Below are positions 1 through 8,720 of a stretch of 64,000 bases of DNA, piece by piece. The notes under the pieces are model-generated. The model was not told the DNA's origin. It made no database searches and was given only the letters and a program-made list of their open reading frames with translations. The stretch spans positions 62,001 to 126,000 of the forward strand of contig CAYYXR010000003.1 of assembly GCA_964475755.1 (NCBI GenBank), given 5' to 3'. The position numbers were made by a program, and so were the translations under genes. Origin of the DNA: UBA11612 sp964475755. GTDB lineage: Bacteria; Pseudomonadota; Alphaproteobacteria; Rhodospirillales; Rhodospirillaceae. The first letter of the stretch is position 1. The number at the start of each line of letters is the position of its first letter.

Positions 1-1
1 T

Positions 2-304
2 CGCGAAGAATGGCAAAAAATGCGTGACAATGGCCCCACTGAGGAAGAGGTGGCTGACGCCAAGCAGTACCTTACAGGCGCTTGGCCATTGCGCTTTACG
101 TCCACGGGCAGCATCTCCGACATTCTTCTTGCTGTTCAAAGGGATAATCTTGGGCTTGATTACTTGGACAAGCGAAATTCTCTTATCGATGTGATTACGG
201 TTGAGGACGCGAGGCGCGTGGCCAAGAACCTGTACGATCCGGATGCCCTGACCGTCGTTGTCGTCGGTCCGGAAAATGTCGATCCTGCAGGCAAATCAAA
301 CTGA
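2..304 (+). CDS. M16 (insulinase-like) zinc peptidase, C-terminal fragment
   Basis: This is the 3' end of a gene cut by the window edge; about 100 residues are visible. The pattern of a helix with PTEEEVADAKQYLTG, then SISDILLAVQRDNLGLDY and a closing DPDALTVVVVGP strand is characteristic of the C-terminal half of M16 peptidases. In such proteins the catalytic HxxEH motif lies in the N-terminal half, which is outside this window. M16 proteins of this sort are usually periplasmic and often occur as two adjacent genes, one catalytic and one not. Which of the two this is cannot be told. The stop is at 302-304 and pgi follows after 113 bases on the same strand. Confidence 0.8.
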   Translation, partial: REEWQKMRDNGPTEEEVADAKQYLTGAWPLRFTSTGSISDILLAVQRDNLGLDYLDKRNSLIDVITVEDARRVAKNLYDPDALTVVVVGPENVDPAGKSN

Positions 305-417
305 CGACCGCTCTTATTGGTTGTGAAGGCCGCCAAGTCCGAGCACCCTCAATTTGGCTGCGACACCAAGGATTGGTATGTTGCAGTGGTCCGCAACTTC
401 AGCTGAGCCCGTAATCG

Positions 418-2058
418 GTGAGCGAAATTTCACTCGTTGGTACGCCTGAATGGCAGGCGCTTGAATCGCATGCGAAGACTATGCGGTCCATTCATATGCG
501 CGAGCTCTTTGAAAACGATCCGGATCGGTTTGACCGTTTTTCATTCAAGCTTGGACCGTTGCTTGCGGACTATTCAAAGAACATTCTGACCCTTGAGACG
601 GGTGGGCTCCTTCTAGAGTTGGCGCGGGCGTGTCGGGTCGATGAGGGGCGCGGTGCAATGTTCGCCGGCGCCCCCATCAATTCAACTGAGCGGCGCGCAG
701 CTTTGCATGCAGCCTTGCGGCGGAAATCAGATGAACCCCTGATGGTTGGCGGGCAAGATGTTATGTCCGGCATTCGCGTGGTTCGTGAACGCATCAAAGC
801 CTTCGCTGAAGAGATACGGTCGGGCAAGATTAAGGGCAGTTCGGGAAAGGCGTTCAAGCACATCATCAATATTGGTATTGGCGGATCGCATATTGGACCC
901 ATGTTCGTTGCGCAAGCGCTCGAATCCAGCGAACCATCCAGCCTCACTGTAGAGTTTGTTTCGAATATTGATTCCGCTCAATTTAATAAAGTTGCTGCCG
1001 CCCTCGATCCTGAAGCAACATTAGTTGTCATTTGTTCCAAGACCTTCACAACTTCAGAGACAATGGCGAATGCTGCCCATGCAAAAGCATGGTTGGCAAA
1101 GACGGTCGGTGCAAAAGCCGTTTCAGCCCATTTCGCCGCAGTTAGCACGGCAGCCGACAAAGCAACGGCGTTTGGAGTGTCGAAAGACCGTATTTTTCCG
1201 ATTTGGGATTGGGTCGGTGGACGCTACTCGCTTTGGTCTGCCATGAGCTTGTCGGCGGTTCTCGCGCGCGGCTATGACGCCTTTGACCAAATGCTTGCCG
1301 GCGCTGAAGCGATGGATAAGCATTTTGAAACGGCGCCGTTGAGCCAGAATTTACCGGTCATTCTCGCCATGATCGGCGTATGGAATATAAACTTTTTGGA
1401 TTTCGCCACTCACGCCATATTGCCTTACGATCATGCACTCCGGGGACTGCCCGCGCATATTCAGCAGCTGGATATGGAAAGTAACGGCAAGGGCGTGACC
1501 GTTCAGGGTGCGCCCGTGACTGCCGACACTGGCCCCATTGTTTTTGGAGGAGGAGGGTCAGACAGCCAGCATTCGTTTTTTCAGTTGCTGCATCAAGGCC
1601 CAAGGGTGGTCCCTTGCGATTTTATCGCGGCGATTTCAGGCGCGGCTGGAAGCGACAACAATCGCGATGTTCTCTTGTCCAATGTTTTTGGCCAATCCGA
1701 AGCCTTATTAAAGGGTCGAAATGCTGCCGAATTGGAAAACGTGTCGGATGAATTGAAGGCGCACAAAACGTTTCCTGGAAATAGGCCGTCGAATACGCTT
1801 CTTCTTGACGAGATTTCACCCTATGCCGTCGGCATGCTTCTGGCATTGTACGAGCACAAGGTATACGTCCAGAGCTTGATTTGGGGGATAAACGCCTTTG
1901 ATCAATGGGGTGTTGAGCTTGGCAAAGAATTGGCGAAAGGCCTGGAACCTGCATTGAGCGGAAATACAAAGGCTGTAGCTGCGCTGTCTGAGACGGGCAA
2001 TGGATCGACCATCGGCCTCGTGAATGCGTACCTTGCCGCGAAAAACGCCGCATCATGA
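418..2058 (+). CDS. pgi: Glucose-6-phosphate isomerase
   Basis: Cytosolic interconversion of glucose-6-phosphate and fructose-6-phosphate. The 546-residue length matches the long bacterial Pgi type. Family motifs are in order: GIGGSHIGP in the first third, the signature DWVGGRYSLWS near residue 264, MESNGKG near 353, the catalytic-histidine region SDSQHSFFQLLHQG near 385 and the second signature DQWGVELGK near the C-terminus. The start is GTG at 418; an earlier in-frame start is not supported and no strong Shine-Dalgarno is visible. The stop overlaps the mutL start by ATGA (2055-2058), so the two genes are translationally coupled. Confidence 0.96.
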   Translation: MSEISLVGTPEWQALESHAKTMRSIHMRELFENDPDRFDRFSFKLGPLLADYSKNILTLETGGLLLELARACRVDEGRGAMFAGAPINSTERRAALHAALRRKSDEPLMVGGQDVMSGIRVVRERIKAFAEEIRSGKIKGSSGKAFKHIINIGIGGSHIGPMFVAQALESSEPSSLTVEFVSNIDSAQFNKVAAALDPEATLVVICSKTFTTSETMANAAHAKAWLAKTVGAKAVSAHFAAVSTAADKATAFGVSKDRIFPIWDWVGGRYSLWSAMSLSAVLARGYDAFDQMLAGAEAMDKHFETAPLSQNLPVILAMIGVWNINFLDFATHAILPYDHALRGLPAHIQQLDMESNGKGVTVQGAPVTADTGPIVFGGGGSDSQHSFFQLLHQGPRVVPCDFIAAISGAAGSDNNRDVLLSNVFGQSEALLKGRNAAELENVSDELKAHKTFPGNRPSNTLLLDEISPYAVGMLLALYEHKVYVQSLIWGINAFDQWGVELGKELAKGLEPALSGNTKAVAALSETGNGSTIGLVNAYLAAKNAAS

Positions 2059-3866
2059 CCATTCGGTTGCTCCCTCCAAACCTAGTCAACCAAATTGCCG
2101 CGGGTGAGGTTGTTGAGCGGCCGGCTTCGGCGGTGAAGGAGCTTGTCGAGAATGCCGTTGATGCCGGGGCGACCAGAATTGATGTCGTGCTGAACGATGG
2201 TGGACGCTCACTCATAGTTGTGACGGACAACGGTCGCGGCATGTCCGCGCAAGATTTGTCCGTGGCTGTGGATAGGCATGCGACATCTAAACTGCCTTCC
2301 GACGATTTGTTGAATATTGACTATTTGGGGTTCCGCGGAGAGGCGTTGCCCGCGATAGGATCCATTGCGCGCCTCACGGTGACGAGCAGGACGGAAGACG
2401 CGGACTCCGGCTGGTATGTGATCGTTGCCGGCGGTCGCAAGGACGGCCCCGTGCCTGCACCCCATCCAGTTGGTACCCGCGTTGAAGTGCGTGATCTGTT
2501 TTATGCGACACCTGCGCGCCTTAAGTTTCTGAAGTCTCCTCAAACAGAACTCAATTATTGTGTGGATGCCGTGCAACGCCTTGCGATGGCTCATTCTGAA
2601 ATCGCCTTCACTTTGACGTGCGATGGCCGAACGCGAGTCAATCTGCCCGTCCCCCATGACCAGGGCGACCTGTTCGATGTTCACCTGGAGCGTTTGGCCT
2701 CAATTTTAGGTAAGGATTTCGGCGCCAACGCGCTTCCGGTCGCTGCTGAGCGCGATGGCGTTGCCCTTTACGGCTATATCGGCGTACCAACCTTTAACAG
2801 GGGCAATGCGTTGGCGCAGTACCTATTCGTCAACGGGAGGCCCGTTCGGGACAGGCTCCTCTCCGGGTGTGTTCGTGCCGCATATCAGGACTTTCTCGCG
2901 CCCAACCGCCATCCCTATGTGGCGTTGTTTCTGGACGTTCCCCAACAAGATGTAGACGTCAACGTCCATCCGGCGAAAGCCGAAGTTCGCTTTAAGGACG
3001 CGGGAAAAATTCGCGGTCTCATTATCGGCGCGCTGAAGCACGCGTTGGCGGAGGCGGGTCATAAGGCTTCAACCACCGTCAGCAACGCGGCCTTAGGGGC
3101 GTTGCGATCCGGGCAAGGTTCGATGCCAATGCGTCCCGGTACGCACGTGTCTGCGGCGGCGTATATGAGCCAGGCGCCGATCGATGGGAACAATTCCGGC
3201 CTTTCCGAAGAGGCCGCTGAATCGATGTTCGCATTTGCACCGTCGGCGCCCGAGGGCAATTTCGAAGACCCAGTAAGCGGCGCCGACCACCCTCTGGGAG
3301 TCGCCCGTGCGCAGGTACACGAAACATACATCGTGGCACAAACCGAAAGTGGGATTGTGATCGTGGATCAGCACGCCGCGCATGAACGTCTGGTTTACGA
3401 GCGGATGAAGGAAGCCTTGGGCCGAGAAGGGGTGAATAGGCAAATACTGCTCATTCCCGAGGTTGTGGAATTGGATGAGGCGTCGTCGGAAAGGCTGGTC
3501 GCGCGGGCGCCTGAACTCGCGGAACTGGGCCTGGTATTGGAGCCTTTTGGGTCGGGAACCGTCGTTGTCCGTGAAATACCTGCGCTTTTGGGTGAAACCG
3601 ACATAAAGGGTCTTGTGCGCGATCTGGCAGACGACCTTGCCGCTATGGATGAGACCTTGAGCTTGAAGGATAGGCTTGGCGATGTATGCGGAACGCTGGC
3701 CTGTCATGGATCAGTGCGCGCGGGCCGGCGCCTTAATGGGCCGGAAATGAACGCAATTCTGCGACAAATGGAGGTGACGCCGCATGCCGGACAATGCAAT
3801 CATGGCCGCCCCACTTACGTAGAATTGAAGCTCAAGGATATCGAGCGGCTTTTCGGTCGCAGGTAA
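2055..3866 (+). CDS. mutL: DNA mismatch repair protein MutL
   Basis: 603-residue GHKL ATPase that links MutS mismatch recognition to downstream repair. The N-terminal ATPase motifs are clear: IAAGEVVERPASAVKELVEN with the catalytic Glu, DNGRGM, and GFRGEALPAI. The C-terminal domain carries the DQHAAHERLVYE motif (DQHAx2Ex4E), followed by ACHGSVRAG and the CNHGRPT element. This predicts a MutL with intrinsic nicking endonuclease activity, as in organisms that lack the MutH/Dam system. A low-complexity linker of about 80 residues separates the two domains. The gene overlaps pgi by four bases. Confidence 0.97.
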   Translation: MTIRLLPPNLVNQIAAGEVVERPASAVKELVENAVDAGATRIDVVLNDGGRSLIVVTDNGRGMSAQDLSVAVDRHATSKLPSDDLLNIDYLGFRGEALPAIGSIARLTVTSRTEDADSGWYVIVAGGRKDGPVPAPHPVGTRVEVRDLFYATPARLKFLKSPQTELNYCVDAVQRLAMAHSEIAFTLTCDGRTRVNLPVPHDQGDLFDVHLERLASILGKDFGANALPVAAERDGVALYGYIGVPTFNRGNALAQYLFVNGRPVRDRLLSGCVRAAYQDFLAPNRHPYVALFLDVPQQDVDVNVHPAKAEVRFKDAGKIRGLIIGALKHALAEAGHKASTTVSNAALGALRSGQGSMPMRPGTHVSAAAYMSQAPIDGNNSGLSEEAAESMFAFAPSAPEGNFEDPVSGADHPLGVARAQVHETYIVAQTESGIVIVDQHAAHERLVYERMKEALGREGVNRQILLIPEVVELDEASSERLVARAPELAELGLVLEPFGSGTVVVREIPALLGETDIKGLVRDLADDLAAMDETLSLKDRLGDVCGTLACHGSVRAGRRLNGPEMNAILRQMEVTPHAGQCNHGRPTYVELKLKDIERLFGRR

Positions 3867-3889
3867 CGGGAGCAGAGGCGGGAACGAGA

Positions 3890-4039
3890 ATGATATTAGA
3901 GTTTTTTCGTTATGCCACGACTCTTGCTCCGGAGCGCATTCGTAAGTTCGGCTACCTGAAACGATTAATTGCGTTAGAGGCACGAGCAAAACGGTGTGAA
4001 GCCGCTTGGCCAGTCATCTTCAGCAAACAAAAGATCTGA
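3890..4039 (+). pseudogene. N-terminal part of the following gene, in a different frame
   Basis: ATG at 3890 opens a 49-codon frame whose first 40 residues (LEFFRYATTLAPERIRKFGYL, ALEARAKRCEAAW) look like the N-terminus of the alphaproteobacterial family to which the next ORF belongs. The reading frame ends at 4039, 34 bases inside that ORF. Inserting one G at about 4009 (TTGGCC to TTGGGCC) would join the two into one continuous protein reading ...CEAAW-A-SHLQQTKD.... An AGAGGCGGGAACGAGA stretch before 3890 is a plausible ribosome-binding site. Read this as the 5' part of one gene broken by a frameshift or a sequence error. Confidence 0.6.
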
Positions 4040-4803
4040 TCATTAAAGTTGCCGATCTTTGCGAGCAGCAAAAAACGGTAGTCATTTTGGGCTCGGGGCT
4101 GCTGCTGGAAGTGCTCCTCTCAGCGTTGGCGGATCGGTTCGAGCGGGTTTATCTCGTCGATATTTTCCACATGCCTCAAGTGCGACGGGAAGTCAAAAAG
4201 CACTTTAATGTTAAATTGCTTACGGGTGATATCACCGGCGTCTTTATCGCCATGAAGGATAGCCATCCGCCGGGTCCGAATTCTCCTGCGCCGCCTGCAC
4301 GCATACCTCACTTGAAAGATGCGGATCTGATTGTGTCGTGCAATTGTCTCACCCAGTTGGCAGGGCCATTTACGGATTACTTCGAAAAAACGCGCGGTTT
4401 TTCCGAATTGGATTCGGACAAGGTCGCCTATCAAATCATGGAGCAGCACGCGAAAGCGATTGCGGAGGAAGCGACCGGTATCGGTGAGATTATCACCGAC
4501 GAGGACCGCATCGCGATGCAGGACGATAATATGGTCTCGCGGAGCAACCTGCTTAAAGCCTTAAAGTTGCCCCCTACGCCAACCGTCGTTCACAATGAAG
4601 AGTGGGATTGGCTGATTGCGCCTCATCCGGAAGAGCATGCAACGCACGACTATATCCATACAATGACTGCAAAGATTTACGAACGGAATGTCGAGAAGGA
4701 TGAAAACGCCGAAGGTGAGGCGTCGAAGAACGATGAACCGCTTCCGCCCGAGCTCGAGGCGGAACTGAACGAAGGGCTGGGCGATCCGTTGGGTGACAAT
4801 TGA
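4006..4803 (+). CDS. Conserved alphaproteobacterial protein, SAM-methyltransferase-like fold (5' end frameshifted)
   Basis: The residues VVILGSGLLLEVLLSAL, then RVYLVDIFHMPQVRR, KLLTGDITG, and a DLIVSCNCLTQL strand, read like a Rossmann fold of the class I methyltransferase type (GxGxxxE/D, acidic end of beta 2). C-terminal EEWDWLIAPHPEE recurs in the family as I remember it. Substrate and function are not known. The frame begins only with TTG 4006, which has no Shine-Dalgarno, and the natural N-terminus appears to sit in another frame at 3890-4009. The C-terminal 35 residues are strongly acidic. The gene follows mutL in the same direction. Confidence 0.7.
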   Translation: MASHLQQTKDLIIKVADLCEQQKTVVILGSGLLLEVLLSALADRFERVYLVDIFHMPQVRREVKKHFNVKLLTGDITGVFIAMKDSHPPGPNSPAPPARIPHLKDADLIVSCNCLTQLAGPFTDYFEKTRGFSELDSDKVAYQIMEQHAKAIAEEATGIGEIITDEDRIAMQDDNMVSRSNLLKALKLPPTPTVVHNEEWDWLIAPHPEEHATHDYIHTMTAKIYERNVEKDENAEGEASKNDEPLPPELEAELNEGLGDPLGDN

Positions 4804-4814
4804 CGCAGCCCTGT

Positions 4815-5423
4815 TTACTTGGGCGCTAGTGTCGTTTTCTGCAGCACGGTGATCGCCGAGCGCCCATAGGTCCGTCGGTCAAGGATCTTAAATCCCTCCT
4901 GTTCTGCCACTTCGTCCAGCACCTCAGATTCGATGCAAATCAATGCGTCAGGGGTTAACCATTCCTGCAAAGATAAGCTTGCGAGCATGTCACCTATCAA
5001 ATCTTCGCCGTAAGGAGGGTCCGCAAGAACAAGATTATGGCGGACCGAGGACCGAGGGAGCTTCGCGCCGTCGGCAACGAGAACCGTCGATCTGTCTTCT
5101 GCACCAAGCTTAGCTATATTTCTTCGAATTCCTTCGGCCACGTTTAAATCTTTTTCGATAAAGGTCGCGTGGCTTGCGCCGCGCGAGAGCGCCTCCAGGC
5201 CGAGTGCTCCTGCTCCCGCGAAGACATCAGCGACATGTGCGCCGGGCAATCTAAAGCTTGTTTCCGCAAATCCATGGACAAGCCGATTGAAAAGTGCCTC
5301 TCTAACCCGATCGGATGTCGGGCGAACTTTGTCCCCGGCGGGAACCTCTATTTTACGGCCCCGCCAAGCACCGGCAATGATGCGGAGTGTGCCGGATTTA
5401 TCGCGAAGCGCGGTTTTTTGCAT
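4815..5423 (-). CDS. rsmD: 16S rRNA (guanine(966)-N2)-methyltransferase
   Basis: About 202 residues, the normal RsmD size. N-terminal LRIIAGAWRGRKI and RPTSDRVREALFN are family signatures. VADVFAGAGALGLEALSRGA is the SAM-binding motif I, and LADPPYGEDL is the NPPY-type catalytic motif IV for exocyclic amine methylation. The enzyme modifies G966 of 16S rRNA in the assembling small subunit. It overlaps the 3' end of rluB by 26 bases and is the last gene of the minus-strand puuD-rluB-rsmD string. An alternative start nearer LRIIAG would remove the overlap, so the start is somewhat uncertain. Confidence 0.95.
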   Translation of the reverse strand: MQKTALRDKSGTLRIIAGAWRGRKIEVPAGDKVRPTSDRVREALFNRLVHGFAETSFRLPGAHVADVFAGAGALGLEALSRGASHATFIEKDLNVAEGIRRNIAKLGAEDRSTVLVADGAKLPRSSVRHNLVLADPPYGEDLIGDMLASLSLQEWLTPDALICIESEVLDEVAEQEGFKILDRRTYGRSAITVLQKTTLAPK

Positions 5424-6207
5424 TTTTCTTTATGCTGGCGGGTGCGGATGCACCCAGCTGTTGGCGAATGACATGTGCAGGTATTTCCTCCAATAAACCC
5501 GGCTTCAAATTTCCCAATTGAAAAGGTCCGTACGCAACACGGATGAGGCGCGATACCGTCAGCCCCAAGTGCGCCATGACACGCCGAACCTCTCGGTTTT
5601 TCCCCTCGCTGAGGGATACGGTCACCCAAACATTGCGTTTGGGAGGCCCTTTCGCAGGGTCTGTTTCGCTGTCCAAAGTTGCTGTAATCGGCCCGTAACG
5701 AACACCGGCGACGGTAACACCCTTCTTTAAGGACTCTAACGCTTTCGGATCAACGCCCCCGTTCACACGTACGCGGTATCGGCGCACCCATCCGCGAGAG
5801 GGGTGTTCCATTTCCCGCGCCAAAGCACCGTCATTGGTCAAAAGCAGGAGTCCTTCGGATGTAATATCCAGGCGTCCGACGCTGACGACCCGCGGTAGCT
5901 CAGGCGGAAGCACCTCGAATACGGTCCTGCGCCCCTGGTCGTCCCGGTGGGTTGTCACGAGGCCGGACGGTTTGTGATAGCGCCATAGGCGTGTTCGTCC
6001 GGGAGGCGGTAAAACTTCGCCGTCGACCACAACGGTATCCGTCGAAAGCACGGTCATGGCGGGAGACGTTAATACCTCGCCGTTCACTTCAACGCGACCG
6101 TCAGCGATCCATTTCTCTGCATCGCGCCGCGAACACAAGCCGGCGCGCGCCATTACTTTTGCAATCCGCTCCGGTTTGTCTGCTTCTTGATTTTCTGATT
6201 TCGTCAT
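5398..6207 (-). CDS. rluB: 23S rRNA pseudouridine synthase, RluB/RsuA family
   Basis: 269 residues from ATG 6207. An N-terminal S4 RNA-binding domain (RIAKVMARAGLCSRRDAEKWI) is followed by the RsuA/RluB catalytic motif VGRLDITSEGLLLLTNDG, whose Asp is the nucleophile. GKNREVRRVMAHLGLTVSRLIRV is typical of the C-terminal half. I favour RluB (U2605 of 23S rRNA) over RluE/RluF by overall form. The start was set at 6207 rather than further upstream because it overlaps the previous gene's stop by ATGA (6204-6207). The basic C-terminal tail (KKNAKNRASR) is typical of RNA-binding extensions in alphaproteobacteria. Confidence 0.93.
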   Translation of the reverse strand: MTKSENQEADKPERIAKVMARAGLCSRRDAEKWIADGRVEVNGEVLTSPAMTVLSTDTVVVDGEVLPPPGRTRLWRYHKPSGLVTTHRDDQGRRTVFEVLPPELPRVVSVGRLDITSEGLLLLTNDGALAREMEHPSRGWVRRYRVRVNGGVDPKALESLKKGVTVAGVRYGPITATLDSETDPAKGPPKRNVWVTVSLSEGKNREVRRVMAHLGLTVSRLIRVAYGPFQLGNLKPGLLEEIPAHVIRQQLGASAPASIKKNAKNRASR

Positions 6208-6929
6208 GCGGCCGGGTTTTTGCTGAGGCAGGCGTCGATGAAAGCGGTGTAAATCTGTTGGTCCGCGGGGCTGATATGAAACTCGGGATGCCATTGCACA
6301 CCCAAGCAGAACCGGCGTTCGGGGTCTTCAATCCCCTCCACAATGCCGTCTGGTGCATGCGCATTTATAATTGCTGGTGCGGGCACGTCTCTGACCGCTT
6401 GGTGATGAGCGCTATTTACGGGGATATGTGTTTGCCCAACAATTTTGTGCAGCAATGTGCCTTCTTTAATAATCGCCCCGTGTCCGGCCCGATTGCGCGG
6501 GCCCGGCTGTTCGTGGGGCAACGCGTTTGGCACTTCGTCGGGGATGTGCTGAATAAGCGTGGCGCCCAGCGCGACCGCGATGAGCTGCTGGCCGCCGCAG
6601 ATTCCGAATATCGGCTTATCTTTTTGCAGAATTGCGCGGGTCATGGCCATCTCAAAGTCCGTGCGGCCGGCTTTGACTTTTACTTTGGGGTGGCGTTCCT
6701 TCGCGCCGAAGAGCGCGGGGTCCACGTCGAAGTCACCGCCCGAGACGACCAGTCCGTCGATCATGTCCGCGTACTGATCCACCAACGTCATGTCGTGAGG
6801 CAGGGGCACAGGCAGGCCGCCCGCCGCCGCAACGGACGAGCAGTAGTTTTCTCGAATGGCAAACCAGGGATATCGGGAGTACCCGCCTTCCTCGATATCG
6901 ACGGTGATGCCGATGACCGGCCTTTTCAT
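6204..6929 (-). CDS. Class I glutamine amidotransferase, gamma-glutamyl-GABA hydrolase (PuuD) family
   Basis: 241 residues. The nucleophile elbow GICGGQQLI carries the catalytic Cys, and GVQWHPEF supplies the catalytic His-Glu. MKRPVIGITVD, YCSSVAAAGGLPVPLP and DGLVVSGGDFDVDP are typical of peptidase C26 proteins such as PuuD. The family hydrolyses gamma-glutamyl amides; PuuD acts in putrescine breakdown, but no other puu gene is nearby, so the substrate is open. ATG 6929 was chosen over GTG 6941 because a GAGG sits 7 bases upstream of it. It overlaps rluB by four bases. Confidence 0.88.
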   Translation of the reverse strand: MKRPVIGITVDIEEGGYSRYPWFAIRENYCSSVAAAGGLPVPLPHDMTLVDQYADMIDGLVVSGGDFDVDPALFGAKERHPKVKVKAGRTDFEMAMTRAILQKDKPIFGICGGQQLIAVALGATLIQHIPDEVPNALPHEQPGPRNRAGHGAIIKEGTLLHKIVGQTHIPVNSAHHQAVRDVPAPAIINAHAPDGIVEGIEDPERRFCLGVQWHPEFHISPADQQIYTAFIDACLSKNPAA

Positions 6930-6992
6930 GGAAAACCTCACGAAACCAAACGCATGTCCGCAAGGTATCAGAAACCCGAGGCTTTGCAGAGC

Positions 6993-8084
6993 CTATGCTT
7001 GATCTGAGCTTTTTGTATTTATGCCGCGAAGCGCGGCCGTGGGAGAGAACCGTGCCTCGTATGCCGCAGCGCTGCGGTGGTGATCGGATGGGTTGGCGCG
7101 GTCGGGCCCCTTGGACCGGTCCGCATCGGACTTCATGGCCTGCATAAATGCTGTTGCAAATTCTTGCCCCTGAAATCCGGGAGATGTCTGCGCATATGGG
7201 TCTTCTGGCGTTTCGTTTTCCTCGAACCCGTCCAGCATATTCATGGGCTCGGATGCAATGAGCTTTGCCATCTCTTCAAGCACCATCCAAGACACAGCCA
7301 TAGCGTACGAATTCGAACCTGTCAGGTTTGTCCGGAAATCCATGACGTTAAAGTCGCTTTTCGGATTGAGCGCGAGTCTGGGTTTGGAGTCAGGGCTCAC
7401 TTTGAAATCGTCGCCCCAATATGTCGCAACTTCGGCGTAACGGTCCATTTGGTTTGAAAATCTATCGCGAATGAGATCTGCAACTTCCGTCACGGTTCGG
7501 GCGCGGCCTTCAGCTGTATAGAACACCGCCTTGTTGGCTGCTGCAGCTTTGGGCAGGAGTGTTGCCGCAATGGTCTTTGGGGCCGTTTCTTCGGCGCCAA
7601 GAAGTTGCGATGCGCCGTTCGCTCCTAGAAAGTGAGCAAGATACAGGTCTGACGCGTCCGCTCCGCGCCCTAAATTGTTCTGTAGAGTTGTCGCATTTCC
7701 CCGAGCGTATTCGGCTGCCATCAGAGCTGAAGCTTCAGGGTCTTGCCGCAAATCCAATATGCGCCGCTCCACGGCTGGATCGCTGACCTTGGCGTGACCT
7801 TCCGCATCAATTGAGATTTTTGCCGCCAGTTCACCGAAGCCGTAGCGTTCGCCGTGGCGGTTCATCATGTCCAGCCAAGTCCCGCGCGTGAACTGAAACA
7901 AACCTTTGGCCGAAGACGTGGAGGCCGCCGCATTGGTCTTGAGACTGCTTTCCTGAGCGGCTTTCGCCACCAAATACTGAAAGCTCACGCCGCTCTTTGC
8001 GCTCGCGGTTTTTAGGCCGGTCAGGGTCGATCGCTCAATCGACTGCCCGGCGATTTTCACCACGTCACCAAGGTGCTGGACCAT
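6993..8084 (-). CDS. Lytic transglycosylase-like protein (SLT fold)
   Basis: 363 residues. KAAQESSLKTNAAASTSSAKG followed by LFQFTRGTW matches the ES...(A)xGLxQ core of soluble lytic transglycosylases, with the Glu in QES as the catalytic acid. AAEYARGN and DLYLAHFLGANGA fit the rest of the domain. No signal peptide is visible at the start, so export is uncertain. The C-terminal 150 residues are not recognised and end in a basic, low-complexity tail. It probably cleaves peptidoglycan glycan strands, perhaps to let an envelope machine pass. It is divergent from tadA. Confidence 0.8.
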   Translation of the reverse strand: MVQHLGDVVKIAGQSIERSTLTGLKTASAKSGVSFQYLVAKAAQESSLKTNAAASTSSAKGLFQFTRGTWLDMMNRHGERYGFGELAAKISIDAEGHAKVSDPAVERRILDLRQDPEASALMAAEYARGNATTLQNNLGRGADASDLYLAHFLGANGASQLLGAEETAPKTIAATLLPKAAAANKAVFYTAEGRARTVTEVADLIRDRFSNQMDRYAEVATYWGDDFKVSPDSKPRLALNPKSDFNVMDFRTNLTGSNSYAMAVSWMVLEEMAKLIASEPMNMLDGFEENETPEDPYAQTSPGFQGQEFATAFMQAMKSDADRSKGPDRANPSDHHRSAAAYEARFSPTAALRGINTKSSDQA

Positions 8085-8215
8085 GGACAGGGCTCCAAAT
8101 GAGGGTTTTCCATGCCAAATCTAGGGGTTCATGGTTACTGAATCCTTACCATTCATTAACGACTTGAACCCAAGCGGTTCTTGACGGCCACGGCGGACTC
8201 GCCGACTGTTAGCCC

Positions 8216-8683
8216 ATGGGCAAAAACGACAAAAAACCGGGAAATTTCATGGCTTTGGCCCTCGAGGTTGCTTCCGCCGCCGGCCGGCGTGGTGAGGTGC
8301 CGGTGGGGGCGGTCGTGGTGGACGGGCGTAGCGATGAGGTGCTGGCCGAGGCCGGAAACGAAGTTGAAGCTCAAGCGGACCCGACCGCCCATGCCGAAAT
8401 TCTGGCCATTCGCCGTGCCGGCCAGAGGATCGGCGCACCAAGGCTGACAGATTGTGACCTGTACGTCACCCTTGAGCCGTGCGCCATGTGCGCTGCCGCG
8501 ATCTCCTTTGCGCGATTTCGACGCGTCTTTTTTGGGGCCTATGATCCAAAGGGCGGCGGGGTTGACCATGGGCCGCGCATATTCGAGCAGCCGACGTGTC
8601 ATCATAAGCCTGAAGTTGTCGGCGGCATTGCAGCCAAAGAGTCGGAAGAACTTTTGAAGACATTTTTTGCGGAGCGCCGTTGA
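8216..8683 (+). CDS. tadA: tRNA-specific adenosine-34 deaminase
   Basis: 155 residues. The zinc-deaminase signature is complete: HAEILAIRRAG (His ligand and proton-shuttle Glu) and TLEPCAMCAAAI (two Cys ligands). EVPVGAVVVDG and RRVFFGAYDPKGGG are typical of TadA, which makes inosine at the wobble position of tRNA-Arg(ACG). Guanine deaminases share this fold, but the location beside rluB-rsmD is a common alphaproteobacterial setting for tadA. The start is ATG 8216; a second ATG at 8249 would remove the 11-residue polar extension. Confidence 0.9.
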   Translation: MGKNDKKPGNFMALALEVASAAGRRGEVPVGAVVVDGRSDEVLAEAGNEVEAQADPTAHAEILAIRRAGQRIGAPRLTDCDLYVTLEPCAMCAAAISFARFRRVFFGAYDPKGGGVDHGPRIFEQPTCHHKPEVVGGIAAKESEELLKTFFAERR

Positions 8684-8720
8684 TCCCAACAGCTTTTCAG
8701 GAAGTACACAATCACGTACG

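Noticed and set aside
5952..7007. 351-codon plus-strand frame over rluB and the PuuD-like gene
   Set aside because: It spans two well-supported genes on the opposite strand, and its product has no recognisable motif and no ribosome-binding site.
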